A DNA stretch of 64,000 nt from Stomoxys calcitrans (GCF_963082655.1 NC_081552.1:52925947-52989946); one strand, 5' to 3'; counted from the first letter of the stretch, positions 35,004 through 46,945 are shown. The notes: generated from the letters alone by a model not told the origin. Numbers and translations are program-made.

Positions 35004-35873
35004 ACGTTCCACCCTCATAGCAACACCCAAATAGGACGTATTTACTCACTATGAAAATTTGGGTCTTAAAGAGAGTGGAGCTCGATATTGATAGTTTTTA
35101 GGGTCCATACCCCAATCGGAACATATTTGCTGACTTTTGCAGTAAGGTAAAGGAAAGGTATTTGAGATTAGAAAACGCAGTTGATATCCAATTTTGAGCC
35201 CAATGGCAATATGGGGTTCAAACAAATGATATTTGAGAGTAGGGCTAAGGGCTAAGTGTATGGGGAAGCTCCCCACTCCCCAAAACACCCCTAAATGGAA
35301 TTCCACTTACGAATCTTAGAATCTTGTAGAATACGAATCTTATATCTAAATGTGGAATCATGTATTTGGGTCACCGCCCCTTCCCCGAAAGACCTCTCAA
35401 GAGAGTACAAATTTACCGACCATGGTCATATATGGCTCAATTGAAAGGTATTTGAGATTAGAAAACGAATTTGATAACAAATTTTGGGGCCAAGTATTTG
35501 GGGACGCCTCGGTATTTGAGAGAAGAGCACGATGGGGATATTTTTTTCAGAGCCCCGCCCCCGAAAACACTCCTTAATCATCATACATCAGAGAATATCG
35601 GGCTCAACTCTTAAAATTCTTATTTTAAGAGTGGAGTATATGAAGCATCGAAACATAAATGACCATAAACCCTCAGGGCGAATTCATTGACCAATTAAGA
35701 TCATATGGGATTCAGATAAAGGCATTTATATTGTTGTACTGTTAGTCAAGCGATATACATTTACTATTTTCATTAAAAGTTCTTTAATTGTCGAAAATAA
35801 ATATTCAATGGATAATTTTGTTTCATATGAAGTAAAAGAAGGCGCATCGGAGCGGGCCCAGTTCAGCTAGTAC
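35004..35873 (+). mobile_element. Family C element, 3' part
   Basis: Plus-strand family C units (aatatggggttcaaac, gaaaggtatttgagat) ending with AAGGCGCATCGGAGCGGGCCC and AGTTCAGCTAGT at 35,838-35,872. Confidence 0.65.
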
Positions 35874-35879
35874 CTATAC

Positions 35880-36125
35880 AGAAATTCATTTTCCGAAAAT
35901 AAGATCCATGGAAATGAGGAAATAATTTTCAATAAGAGTAGAAGAAGCAGAAACACAGAAAATTGTTGCTGCTTTTTACTTAGGTTAGGTTGAAAAGAGA
36001 GTGCGGATATTAATCCGCCTCACGCCACTATGGGCATTCACCTAAGCCAGTAATCCGCTTGTTGTGCGCTCTTTTTACTTTAGCATTAGATTTTTGTGTG
36101 AATGCAGCAAAATAATAAATTATAA
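35880..36125 (-). repeat. Repeat D, minus strand, split by a LOA insertion
   Basis: 35,880-35,980 and 36,080-36,125 together match the unit at 47,570-47,935 (cagaaacacagaaaattgtt, then the ttgtgtgaatgca side). The interruption is the 90-bp insertion listed next. Confidence 0.55.
35981..36070 (-). mobile_element. 90-bp 5'-truncated LOA-like 3' UTR insertion
   Basis: In minus orientation: TAGGTTAGGTTGAAAAGAG (tail complement) then the 3' UTR words cgccactatgggcattcacc and gtaatccgcttgttgtgcgc. It is flanked by the 9-bp direct repeat CTTTTTACT at 35,972-35,980 and 36,071-36,079. Confidence 0.75.
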
Positions 36126-36330
36126 TATAAACAAATATTTTGGGCTATGTGCCATAACCTTTTGAAATATGCACTGCATTCAACTGAAAGATATTGGATG
36201 TGGAGTATATTTGAAGTCAAGATACATCCATGAGACCTAGAAGTTTAGATTATTTATAAGTATATAAGTACATTTTCATTCCATTTAGTGTAGAAGGCAC
36301 AGCGGAGCGTGCTTGGGTGGGCTGGTTGAT
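36126..36330 (+). mobile_element. Degraded family C 3' end
   Basis: aactgaaagatattggatgtg then gtagaaggcacagcggagcg and ggctggt, a worn version of the GCGGAGC...CAGCTAGT terminus. Confidence 0.4.
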
Positions 36331-36439
36331 CATTAAACTAATACAATGCTTCATTGTTAGTCCCGTCTGAGGCGGGTTTTTTCATGTTTCAACCTTCAAC
36401 CGCCAATAAAGCCACTCAGTCTACGGTCATTGAATACCA

Positions 36440-36715
36440 CGGCTTCGGAAACACCAGAAACATCTAGGAGTAAATTTATATCAGATCAGGTATCAGATTT
36501 ATACCCTGCTCTTTAATAACTTTCATTTGATACACATATTGTTCCAATCGGTAAACATGTCCGTTTGGCTGAGTTTTGTTGTGGGGGGTGTCCCTCAAGA
36601 TTTATATACATTTTATATTTTTGGCTAACCACAAGAGGCATACCAAATTTCATCCCCGATATCCGGCGTTTTTGAAAATTGGGGTGTGGGGGAGGTTCCG
36701 CCAAATTAAGACATA
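36440..36715 (-). mobile_element. Family C fragment, minus strand
   Basis: tttcatttgatacacatattg, ggtaaacatgtccg and ccccgatatccggcgtttttg are minus-strand family C words. Confidence 0.5.
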
Positions 36716-36719
36716 ATTT

Positions 36720-37222
36720 TACTTCTTTTGAAAATTTAGACAAATATTTATTTCTAAGGAAAATTTTGCCAAAACTTCATTTTTTTAAAAAAGGTCATTT
36801 AAGTTTTCATTTAATGAAAAAAATATTTAAAAGAAATTCCATCATTGGTACTGTCATAACGATGCTATAAACAATTTCAATTATAATTTTAATAGAAAAA
36901 AATAATTGCGCAATTAAAGCCAATGTTGTCTAGCGTTATCTTTTTTCTTTTTGTCGCCTATTTCTAGGAAGAGACATTTTTTCATTCATTACCCCAACCA
37001 ATCATAAGGGTAATTACTTAACCCTTTACTGTCATCAACCACATACGACGAAATCTTATTTAATTTTAATAATACAAATGTGTTTAATTGTTTATACAAA
37101 GCATTGTTGCTAATAAGTAACAGCAGCAATCTGCCTAACGATAACCCAAGACAAACTTTCTAAGAAAATGTCTTAGTGCACTGCGATGGCTTTTGATGTT
37201 TTGTTTGTTGCACGTGTTCTTA
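36720..37222. other. No recognisable feature
   Basis: AT-rich DNA between a family C fragment and a MITE. Nothing supportable. Confidence 0.4.
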
Positions 37223-37225
37223 ATA

Positions 37226-37462
37226 TTGGGTTGCCCAAAAAGTAATTGCGGATTTTTTAAAAGAAAGTAAATGCATTTTTAATAAAGCTTAGAATGAACT
37301 TTAATCAAATATACTTCTTTTACATTTTTTTTCTAAAGCAAGCTAAAAGTAACAGCTGATAGCTGACAGAAGAAAGAATGCAATTACAGAGTCACAAGCT
37401 GTGAAAAATTTTGTCAACGCCGACTATATGAAAAATCCGCAATTACTTTTTGGGCAACCCAA
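37226..37462. mobile_element. 237-bp mariner-type MITE, second copy
   Basis: Same element as at 27,631-27,865, here with fully matching ends (TTGGGTTGCCCAAAAAGTAA and complement) and TA at 37,224-37,225 and 37,463-37,464. Only a few differences separate the copies. Confidence 0.9.
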
Positions 37463-37944
37463 TAGTAACTTAATAGCCATATCCTGTTGCTGTTGACCGC
37501 TGTTGACCAACCCTGCCACAAGCACACATAGCGTTAAGGAAAAAAACGGAGTACGACGAAATAGTTCCACATACACCTGCAACCAAAACCACCATATGTG
37601 AAAATTGTGCTGACGTGTCCTTTTACCCTGCCACTGCGATTATTCAATTCGAGCTCACAGGAATAGAATGTTTGAACAAAAATAGAGCTGTCATTTAAAA
37701 GTGAAAGTACAAGTTGGATAGGCGGCAGTCAGTGCTACTTGTAAGCAAAAATAACAATGTTATAAAAATGAAAATAAAATAATAATAGTTAAAAAAAAAC
37801 CAAGTGCAAAAAGGATTTAAGAACTTAAACCATAAGGAACATTAAGCATTAAAATCTTTTGTTAGCACCATGCAGCACAAAAACACCTCTTATAACACAC
37901 AAAAAAAATATTTAAAATACTCAGCGACTTGTTTTGAAGACAAA

Positions 37945-37999
37945 ATGATATCGTTTGACCTTTTTCGACTACTCTGGACTCTTGAGGTGCTCTTACACG
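37945..37999 (+). CDS. Possible first coding exon of an unknown gene (weak)
   Basis: The ATG sits in a strong fly translation-start context (GACAAAATGA). It opens 18 codons, MISFDLFRLLWTLEVLLH, ending one base before GGTATGT, a good 5' splice-donor word at 38,000. About 215 bp upstream is AGTCAGTGC (37,725-37,735), which resembles an arthropod initiator. The peptide is hydrophobic and could begin a signal or anchor segment. There is no second exon in sight: a family A element starts at 38,072 and would lie in the intron. All of this could be chance in 600 bp of non-repeat DNA. Confidence 0.25.
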
Positions 38000-38071
38000 G
38001 TATGTAGTTGTCTTATGACATGTCAAATTTAGCACATGTGGAGTTGTACATGTCGTGTGGTACAAATGAAA

Positions 38072-39284
38072 CTAAAATATAACAAGTATAAGCGTGCTAA
38101 GTTCGGCCGGGCCGAATCATCAATGCCCTCCACCATGGATCGCATTTGTCGAGTTATTTTCCCGGCATCTCTTCTTAGGCAAAACAAGGATATAAGAAAA
38201 GAATTGCTCTGCTATGAGAGCGATATCAAGATATGGTCCGGTTTGGACCACAATTAAATTATATGTTGGAGACCTGTGTAAAATGTGCTCAAGTAAAATA
38301 GAGAGATCGCTTTATATGGGAGCTGAATCGGACTATAGACCGATTCAGACCATAATAAACACGTATGATGGTCATAGAGGATCTGTAGTACAAAATTTTA
38401 GGTAAATCGGATAATAATTGCGACCTCTAGAGGCTCAAGAAGTCAAGATCCCAGATCGGTTTATATGGCAGCTATATCAGGTTATGAACCGATTTGAACC
38501 TTATTTGACACAGTTGTTGAAAGTAAGAATAAAATACGTCTTGCAAAATTTCAGCGAAATCGGATAGGAATAGCGTCCTCTAGAAGCTCAAGAAGTCAAG
38601 TCCCCAGATCTGTTTATAAGACAACTTTATCAGGTTATGAACCGATTTGAACCGCACTTGGCACAGTTGTTGGATATCAAAACAAAATACTACGTGCAAA
38701 CTTTCATTCCAATCGGATAAGAATTGCGCACTCTAGAGGCTCAAGAAGTCAAGACCCAAGATCGGTTTATATGACAGCTATATCAGGTTATGGACCGATT
38801 TAAACCATACTTGGCGCAGTTGTTGGATATCATAACAAAACAGGTCTTGCAAAATTTCATTCCAATCGGATAAGAATTGCGCACTCTAGAGGCTGAAGAA
38901 ATCAAGACCCGAGATCGGTTTATATGACAGCTATATCAAGTTATGAACCGATTTGAATCATACTCGGCACAGTTGTTGGATATCATAAGAAAACACGTCG
39001 TGCAAATTTTCATTTCAATCGGATAAGAATTGCGCACTCTAGAGGCTCAAGAAGTCAAGACCCAAGATCGGTTTATATGGCAGCTATATCAAAACATTGA
39101 CCGATATGGCCCATTTACAATACCAACCGACAGACGGACGGACATGGCTAGATCGACATAAATTGTCGCGACGATCAAGAATATATATATTTTACGGGGT
39201 CTCAGACGAATATTTCGAGTAGTTACAAACAGAATGACGAAATTAGTATACCACCCATCCTATGGTGGAGGGTATAAAAATCTC
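38072..39284 (-). mobile_element. Family A element, full length, minus strand
   Basis: The 3' end complement (AAGCGTGCTAAGTTCGGCC, GGGCCGAATC) is at the left and the 5' end (TATACCACCCATCCTATGG, GGAGGGTATAAAAA) at the right. Body units keep the 153-bp step (for example 38,466 to 38,619). Confidence 0.85.
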
Positions 39285-39780
39285 TTTTCAAAAAGCACGT
39301 GTAATTTTTTCAATTAGAGAGTGCTATATTCCTTATGAGCTGCTTTCAAATGAAAGCAAGCCCAAATTAAATTGACTTCACAAATTTATGATTTATCCAG
39401 CTTTCTCACAACTTTCACAATTTTACGCGTAAAAAAAAATCAGCTTTTGCTCACATTTTTTGGCAATGTCATACGAAAATCACATACAGGTGTGATAGCT
39501 AAATTGGCGAATCGTATGTAAATCGAAAATTTTGTCAAACATTTTAAAATACATGTAAACACAAAAAGTGACATATCATAAGGCAACGACACACCGTGTA
39601 ATAGCGCCTTTAGTAAGGCTGTAACTTCATACACGCCCTAATATGTCATTTACCAAATAGCCATTGACAATGTAAGTAACGTTTATCATATGAAAACAAC
39701 AATTTAGAAAATCATACGTTTAAGATGAAAATTGGTTTGAATTTTATTATTTGTAGCATTCGTATCTCTGTTCCTTAATT
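39285..39780. other. No recognisable feature
   Basis: AT-rich, no repeat family that I can name and no coding signal. Confidence 0.4.
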
Positions 39781-39784
39781 TATA

Positions 39785-40290
39785 GCCGGGGGGTTATCGG
39801 GTTATATGTCAGGTGCTTACCATACTTACTGTTTAAAGCTTTTAAATGGGAACGGAACGAAACTTTTACCCTACCGCCATATAACCTTTATTTGAATATA
39901 ATATTGCCATTATTGGGCTACATTTTAACTTATGTATAGGGCGGACTCTCAGCCACTTGTTTGAATGATACGCCCAGAATTTGTTAAACCGGCAACATGT
40001 CCTTTCGAGCAGGTTTGGAGGCCCTTGAGATTGTTGGCCCTATATTCGATGTCAAATTTGTACTCTATTCTCAAATACCTTGAATTTGAGCTCCATATTG
40101 TCATAGTTAGGCCACATATCCGTTGGTGCCGTTTGGGGTAAAACTCTCTGAAAGTTCGATCCATATTTCAAAGTAAGGTTGGTACTCTACTTGGTTTAAG
40201 AAAAAAGGATGTCCCCAAACAATTGATGTCATATTTTTATGTCAGGTTCAGTGCCAGTGCAATCGCTCACACAACCCCCTTCTGATATTG
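39785..40290 (-). mobile_element. Diverged family C units, minus strand
   Basis: ctcaaataccttgaatttgagctccatattg and related words show minus-strand family C sequence with heavy divergence. Confidence 0.5.
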
Positions 40291-40793
40291 AAATATAAAG
40301 TGCATTACTTCCGTCACATTATCATTTTCAACTATCTGAATATTGCAAGTAAATCTAAGACTATACGAACATAGAAACATACAAAAAGATATTGATTTTT
40401 TGTCTTAAAATATATGGGATCCACACACATAATATAAGCAAAAATTGTAAGCAAATATTTCATTCATTAAGTCCACACAATTAGTTACATTGACTCCTTT
40501 TAATATTTATTTCAATGTTTAAGTAAGTGCGTTTTGCACTAACCGTTGCCAACATTTTTAACCACATTATCCATAGCCGCATCTTAAGTTATTGACCAGG
40601 GATGGAAAATACAAATTTTTGAAATGGTACCCCTAAAAGGTACTTTTTGTATTTGGAGTAAGTAGTCTTCAGTATTCCACAAAGATTTCAAAAGTGTTCG
40701 AGTGCATCTCTCATATCAATGCTGTCCGATACAAGCATGACATAATTACCAGGTTGTGTACCGTAAACAGCTGAGCACAATTTTTTCTCGCGA

Positions 40794-40941
40794 AGTGCAC
40801 TATCTGTCAACGAGTTTTGGTTGTGTGTGTATTATAGTTAAGAACCATGACACACACAAACAACGAAAAATGGCGCGAACTGTAACATACTGTAACAAAA
40901 TCCGAGTTGCACTAATCACTGATTTTGACAGATAGTGCACT
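40794..40941. mobile_element. 148-bp MITE-like inverted-repeat element
   Basis: The 17-bp arms AGTGCACTATCTGTCAA (40,794-40,810) and their exact complement (40,925-40,941) bound the element. An inner palindrome (ttgtgtgtgt / acacacacaa) adds to the fold. I cannot define a target-site duplication, so the superfamily is open. Confidence 0.5.
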
Positions 40942-41014
40942 CAATATTTTGTTGTTGGGCAACTGCCACTACCTGTAAATGAATATATATTGGATACAAG
41001 CTTAGAGAACATAG

Positions 41015-41157
41015 CATGGCTGAATACCTCACAAGTGTCGCCAGCGCCAATAGTGGAATCCGTCGCTGAAATTTTTTCTGATGCTCTCGCAGGGATTTGA
41101 ACCAGACGTTCAGCGTCAGAGACGAGATGGTAACCTCTGAGCTACATTGGCCCCGAG
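41015..41157 (-). mobile_element. tRNA-derived SINE fragment, minus strand
   Basis: gaatacctcacaagtgtcgcc, then tctcgcagggatttgaacc (B box complement) and gtaacctctgagctac (A box side). Confidence 0.65.
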
Positions 41158-41319
41158 TTTCGAGTGCAGAAATCAAAGATAATTTTCGTAAAACGTATGC
41201 CTTACTGATTATTTGCTACATTTCTTCACCTCAAAGTAAAACAAAGTAACTAACAATATATGTGTAAATTAGATGGTATAAGAGTATTCTAATACTTTTA
41301 GAGTACTGTTATAAGAGTA

Positions 41320-42366
41320 CACTCAGAAAAATTAGTCTGCTGATATCAGCAAACACCGTCGGCTGACAATAAATTTTAAAACAATTTAACTTTTGAATAA
41401 ATCCATACAAAATTTTGAACTTCTGAACAACAATTGAGGCATTTGCTACATATTGAAAAAAAACGTTTGCCTATTTTCAGCGTTATTTTTTTTAAGCATA
41501 TATAAAGGGTGATTTTTTTGAGGTTAGGATTTTCATGCATTAGTATTTGACAGATCACGTGGGATTTCAGACATGGTGTCAAAGAGAAAGATGCTCAGTA
41601 TGCTTTGACATTTCATCATGAATAGACTTACTAACGAGCAACGCTTGCAAATCATTGAATTTTATTACCAAAATCAGTGTTCGGTTCGAAATGTGCTCAT
41701 TCACCGTAACGTTGCGTCCAACAGCATCTTTGAAAAAATACGGTCCAATGATTCCACCAGCGTACAAACCACACCAAACAGTGCATTTTTCGGGATGCAT
41801 GGGCAGTTCTTGAACGGCTTCTGGTTGCTCTTCACTCCAAATGCGGCAATTTTGCTTATTTACGTAGCCATTCAACCAGTGAATGAACACATTTCGAACC
41901 GAACACTGATTTTGGTAATAAAATTCAATGATTTGCAAGCGTTGCTCGTTAGTAAGTCTATTCATGATGAAATGTCAAAGCATACTGAGCATCTTTCTCT
42001 TTGACACCATGTCTGAAATCCCACGTGATCTGTCAAATACTAATGCATGAAAATCCTGACCTCAAAAAAATCACCCTTTAGTATATAATAGTGGTAATTA
42101 TTTTGTCTGCTGTTGTCTAGCAATATAATATTAGCGAATTGTAGAAAAGTGGAAAAAATTTTAAGTAATATGCTGGAAAAATTCAAAGATAAGATGGGAT
42201 ATAATAATTTTGAAATATTTATAACATTTTTGAGCTTCTTTTTAACTGGTTATTGATTGAAAACAGCAGGAAATGTTTGCTGTTTTAGCAAAAAATTACT
42301 CCTGTCCCATTTTCAGCTATTACAACAAACATTTTTGTTGTTTTTACTAACAAAATTCTCTGAGTG
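41320..42366. mobile_element. TIR element with CACTCAGAAAAAT ends, interrupted
   Basis: The left end CACTCAGAAAAATTAGTC and right-end complement CACTCAGAGAATTTTGTTAG are flanked by TA at 41,318-41,319 and 42,367-42,368. Without the foldback insertion at 41,505-42,078 it is about 470 bp, AT-rich, and has no ORF. The ends match those of the element at 50,069-52,250. Confidence 0.55.
41505..42078. mobile_element. Foldback derivative of the DD41D mariner (574 bp)
   Basis: Two inverted arms of about 200 bp are both copies of the transposase-start end of the full element at 54,204-55,509. Each begins AAGGGTGATTTTTTTGAGG and contains the transposase start codon region. Between them is about 175 bp of the transposase catalytic region (WLNGYVNKQNCRIW to GRNVTV) in minus orientation. 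TA flanks it at 41,503-41,504 and 42,079-42,080. The sequence is almost identical to the full copy. It encodes only chimeric short ORFs, so it would need transposase in trans. Confidence 0.9.
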
Positions 42367-42699
42367 TAGTTAAGTAGTTAATTTCAATCAAAATTCCGAT
42401 AATAATTAATTCTTCTAGAGGATCGGCTAATGAAATAAGGCGATCATATTCAAATATAAACCGATATTGTCCATTTCCAATCCCCAACAATCTGCATAAC
42501 GCGAGTTTGGGGGGAATCCTATTTTATCGGAGTGATTTTCCTGTAAAGATGAAAAACGCTTGAAAGGCATTCAAAATCTTCCCCAAAGTAATTGTGCTTG
42601 AAAAGGTACTAAATCGGTCGCGGGGGTACAACGGTACTCCTCAGGCGGAAAAAGTACTCTAATACTGACTTTAACATCTCTGCTAGTGACTGACCGTCA

Positions 42700-43090
42700 T
42701 GCCAAAGAACATCAAGTGCCCAAGTGCACACGTAACACCACCACACACCTCACCAACTCCTTTACCATACTCTTTCTCTCGCACATACCAGTCACCTATC
42801 GCACCCTCACCACTAATACTCCTACCTATGGTTTTGCATTTAAACAAAAAACAAATGCTTAACTAAAAAGCAACAACAATTTACTGTGTTTCTGCTTCTT
42901 TTTCTCTTATTGAAAATTAATTCCTCATTTCCTTGGATCTTATTTTCGGAAAATAAATTTTCATATAGGTGTATTCTGTACATCTCTGGAAAAATATCTT
43001 TCGATTCATGCCAATTTCATTTAAATTCATTCGTTTTGGCCGTAATATGTACCACAAACTCGCTTTTATAAACCCACCTACAGTATATGA
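42700..43090 (+). repeat. Repeat D, first tandem copy
   Basis: Landmarks in order: ctctttctctcgcaca, actaatactcctaccta, caacaacaatttactgtg, gaaaaatatctttcgatt, cgtaatatgtaccacaaac. The same order recurs at 43,130 and, inverted, at 47,570. I do not recognise the family. Confidence 0.6.
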
Positions 43091-43129
43091 TGTGTAGTTA
43101 AAAAATTATTTGTCTTGTTGTGCAAGCTC

Positions 43130-43510
43130 GTAAAACATAATTGGCACATCACACCCCCACAACACTCTCACCTAAATGGTGATACTCTTTCTCTCGCACC
43201 ATTTGTTTCTCTTACTCTCACAACTAATACTCCCACAACTAATACTCCCACCTTGGGCATTGCATTCATACCCACAACGAATGCTTTAGAAAAGAACCAA
43301 CAACAATTTGCTGTGCTGTGTTTATGCTTCTTCTTTTATTGAAAATAAATTCGTAATTTTCTTGCCTCTTCTTAAAGAAAATTAATTTTCATATATATTC
43401 GCCGCTTCCCTTGGAAAATATCTTTCGAATGATGCCAATTTTATTAAATTCCATTCAGCCGTTTGGTTCGTAATATGTACCAAAAAATCGCCTTTATAAA
43501 ACCCTTGGCC
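43130..43510 (+). repeat. Repeat D, second tandem copy
   Basis: Same landmarks as the copy just upstream, with an internal duplication of cacaactaatactcc near 43,219-43,249. It ends tcgcctttataaaaccc. The 75-codon Thr-rich ORF here is not conserved between copies. Confidence 0.6.
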
Positions 43511-43814
43511 ATTTAAAAATACATATTTATTGAAATTTTGGAAAAAAGTTTATTTTTGCTATTTTTTTGTCAAAACAAGTTTTTTCAACAAAGACTAATC
43601 AATGAGGAGTTTTTGTTGAAAAAACTTGTTTAAATATCTTAATTTTTTTGTTTTGAAGAGGACATATTGTAGATACTTTTTAAGTGAAATTGGAATAAAA
43701 TATGTTAACTTAAACGGGTGCTATATTTACATAAAAATAGGTAATTTTTTATTAAAAAATTGGAAAAACCCCTTGATTTGAAAAATTCCAAAACCCAGAT
43801 CCCCCAACTGGGCA

Positions 43815-44403
43815 TAGGTTTTTTAATAACCTCCACCGTCCAAGACCCCATAAAGTATATATATTCTTGATCGTCATGACATTTTAAGTCGATCTAGCCA
43901 TGCCCGTCCGCCTGTCTGTCGAAAGCATATCAGTCCTTGATTTGATATCCATATAAACCGATTTTGGATATTGACCTCATGAGCCACTAGAGGGCGCAAT
44001 TCTGATCCGATTTGGCTAAAATTTAGCATGAAGTGTTTTGTTATGACTTCCAAGAACTGTGCTAAGTATGGTTAAAATCGGTCCATAACCTGATATAGCT
44101 GCCATATAAACCGTTCTGGGATCTTGACTTCTTGAGCCTCTAGAGGGCGCAATTATTATCCGATTTGTCTAAAATTTTGTACAACGGCTTCTCCCACGAC
44201 CTTCAACATAGGTGTTAAATATGGTCTGAAGCGGTCTATAGCCTGATACAGCTCCCATATAAACCGTTCACCCTATTTTACTTCTTGTGCTCCCAAAGGG
44301 CGGAATTCTTATTAGAATTGGCTGAAATTTTACACAAAGACTTCCGCTGTGTTCTCCAACATTCACCTCAATTATAGTCCGAATCGGACCATAACTTGTT
44401 TTA
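43815..44403 (+). mobile_element. Family A element, both ends worn
   Basis: Starts with a damaged 5' end (taataacctccaccgtcc), then agaccccataaagtatatat and the GTCCG block, and at least three units. The 3' hairpin is missing. Confidence 0.65.
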
Positions 44404-44409
44404 CTTCAT

Positions 44410-44772
44410 ATGTCCCCTAAATCCATGCAATTTTTTTTCACCCAACAATATTTGTAGCCTCCACAGCAAATTTACTTGAAAATGCCGATTTGGATTTTTG
44501 TAGGAACTTCGGGTAGAATTTATTTTCAGTTTTTTAATAACCCTTTAATCTGCAAATTTCAAAAAGTATTACTAAGTTATCTCAATTTGTTTTTATCTTT
44601 GAGTTTTTCAATTTGACTTTTAGATATTGAGCACTATCCAGCAAAAAAAAGAATTTAGAAAATCGGACTCGATAGCACCTCCCCTCTAATTCATATTTTT
44701 ACTAGTTTTTTTTTACACTGTGCATTGTTGGTCAAATGCTGGGACTCTAAGTTTTTAGTTTTGCATAAAGTA
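44410..44772. other. No recognisable feature
   Basis: AT-rich DNA without motif or coding signal. Confidence 0.4.
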
Positions 44773-44941
44773 TGCAATGCAAATATGCCCATGAACAATC
44801 CAATCCAATTTTAAGTTCAATGAAAAGGGGCCTCCTTTTTATAGCCATGGCCGAATGGTGTGTCGCAGTGCGACACCTCTTTGGAGAGAAGTTTTAACAT
44901 GGCAAAGTACCTCACAAATGTCGCCAGCATTAGGAGGGAAA
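44773..44941 (-). mobile_element. SINE 3' fragment, minus strand
   Basis: gaaaaggggcctcctttttatagcc and gtcgcagtgcgacacctcttt match the SINE body; the tRNA-like part is missing. Confidence 0.65.
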
Positions 44942-44994
44942 TTGTAAGCATTTTTAAATTTAAATTTAAAACGCAATAAATGGTCAATTTTGGC

Positions 44995-45150
44995 TTTTAT
45001 ACCCACCGCTATAGTCGGTGTGCATACTTACTTCGTCATTGCTATTACAACACCTCGAAAAATTGGTCTTAGGTTCCATTGGCTATAAATATTCATGTCT
45101 ACACTTTCAGTCGACCTAGCCATGTCCGTCCGTCTATCGAAAGATCTTCA
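44995..45150 (+). mobile_element. Family A/B 5'-end fragment
   Basis: TTTTATACCCACCGCTATAG, ctatagtcggtgtgcatac, then the GTCCGTCCGTC block; it breaks off where a SINE begins. Confidence 0.6.
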
Positions 45151-45157
45151 AATTTTG

Positions 45158-45440
45158 GGTTGCCGTAGCTCCGAGGTTAGCATGTCTCAAATCCAGGCGA
45201 GAACATCACCAAAAAAAACTTTTCAGAGGTGGTTTCTCCTCCTAGTGCTGACGACACTTATAAAGTAATTACTTTAGATAATCAGCCGTTTGAACTTTGC
45301 TTTACTAAGTGGTGTTGCGGCAAGCCGTTCGTGCTCGGCAATAAAAATGATCTTAAACTCGTATCGGTCATTGATCTTAAACTTGTATCGGTCTGCCCTT
45401 ATTGATATGAATTTATGAAATTTTCATGGCCATATTTGCA
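45158..45440 (+). mobile_element. tRNA-derived SINE, plus strand, degraded
   Basis: The A-box side (GCCGTAGCTCCGAGGTTAGCAT) is followed by a shortened B-box side (ctcaaatccaggcgag), then the body with gtgttgcggcaagccgttcg and a short duplicated word (ttaaactcgtatcggtc). Confidence 0.65.
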
Positions 45441-45783
45441 TTTACTTCTTGTTGATGTGGGCCCATTGGAATTGTAAATACAATCGGACCTCCATTATCC
45501 GGGGAAGAAAAAATATTTCTGTATTATATTCATTGCTTCGATTTTACATGATTACCTCCATTTTCCGGGGGTATAGATAATAGGGCGATGATTTTTTGAC
45601 CTTTTTTCTTAAAGATAAAAATTATTTCCTGTTGCACCAATGAATGAACTTTTGCCTATTAATGACTGAAATAAAGTTTATTACATTTGTGTCTATCTAC
45701 CTATTAGGCACATCTTACCATTATATTTAAAATACCAAACAAAGTAAAAATAAATCGAAGATGGGTATTCTTGCGCTCTCATT

Positions 45784-46655
45784 TTTATACCCTCCGCCAA
45801 AGGAAGGGGTTATACTAATTTCGTGATTCTGTTTGTAACTCCTCGAAATATTCGTATAAGACCCCATAAAGTATATGTACTCTTGATCGTCATGACATTT
45901 TTAGTCGATCTAGCCATGTCCGTCCGTCTGTCTGTCGAAAGCACGCTAACATTCGAAGGAGTAAAGCTAGCCGCTGGAAATTTTGCACAAATACTTCTTA
46001 TTAGTGCAGGTCGGTTGGGATTGTAAATGGGTTATATCGGTCCATGTTTTGATATAGCTGCCATATAAACTTGACTTCTAACAACTGTGCTAAATATGGT
46101 TCAAATCGATCCATAACCTGATATAGCTGCCATATAAACCGATCTGGGATCTTGACTTCTTGAGCCTCCTGAGGGCGAAATTATTATCCGATTTGTACAA
46201 CGGTTTCTCCCATGACCTTCAACATGCTTGTTAAATATGGTTCGAATCGGTCTAAAGCCTGATACAGCTCCTATATAAACCGATCTCTCTATTATACTTC
46301 TTGAGCTCCTAAAGGGCGCACTTCTTATTCGAATTGGCTGACATTTTACACAGGTCTCCAACATATAATTTAATTGTGGTCCAAACCGGACCACATCTTG
46401 ATATCGATCTTGACTTCTTGAGCCTCATGAGGGCGAAATTATTATCCGATTTGTACAACGGCTTCTCCCATGACCTTCAACATGCTTGTTAAATATGGTT
46501 CGAATCGGTCTAAAGCCTGATACAGCTCCTATATAAACCGATCTCTCTATTATACTTCTTGAGCTCCTAAAGGGCGCACTTCTTACTCGAATTGGCTGAA
46601 ATTTTACACATTGACATTTAATTCAATTATGGTCCGAATTAGACTATAACTTGAA
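45784..46655 (+). mobile_element. Family A element with 258-bp internal tandem duplication
   Basis: The 5' end is TTTTTATACCCTCCGCCAAAGG; the 3' hairpin is missing. Positions from about 46,151 and from 46,409 onward repeat the same sequence (cttgacttcttgagcctc ... gcgcacttctta) with only a few mismatches, offset 258 bp. Confidence 0.75.
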
Positions 46656-46904
46656 TGGTCGTCGAAAATGATTTAAGGGAACAGGCTCCATGGGAAAGGA
46701 AAATGCCCCAATATTCCATTCAAAATTGAAGATAAGTTCGACATCTGAATATTCTAACGGCTGGTTGCAAAAGTTAATAATAGCCATGAAATTCACAAGC
46801 TTAAGGCTGAGGGAGAAAAAGCCTCAGCTGACTTTGTAGCAGCCACAATGTTTGTTGAAAAGTGAACCAATTTATTTCAAGGGTAAAACTAGATTCAAAC
46901 GAGT

Positions 46905-46945
46905 GTAGGTTATTAATCCGCCCCATGCCATTATGAGCATTACAC
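46905..46945 (-). mobile_element. LOA-like 3' UTR scrap
   Basis: gtaggttattaatccgccccatgcc with ccattatgagcat is the complement of the LOA 3' UTR, about 40 bp. Confidence 0.45.

Noticed and set aside
36355..36385. GC-rich hairpin followed by T-run resembling a bacterial terminator
   Set aside because: The window is clearly eukaryotic; a short hairpin plus T-run is expected by chance in AT-rich DNA.
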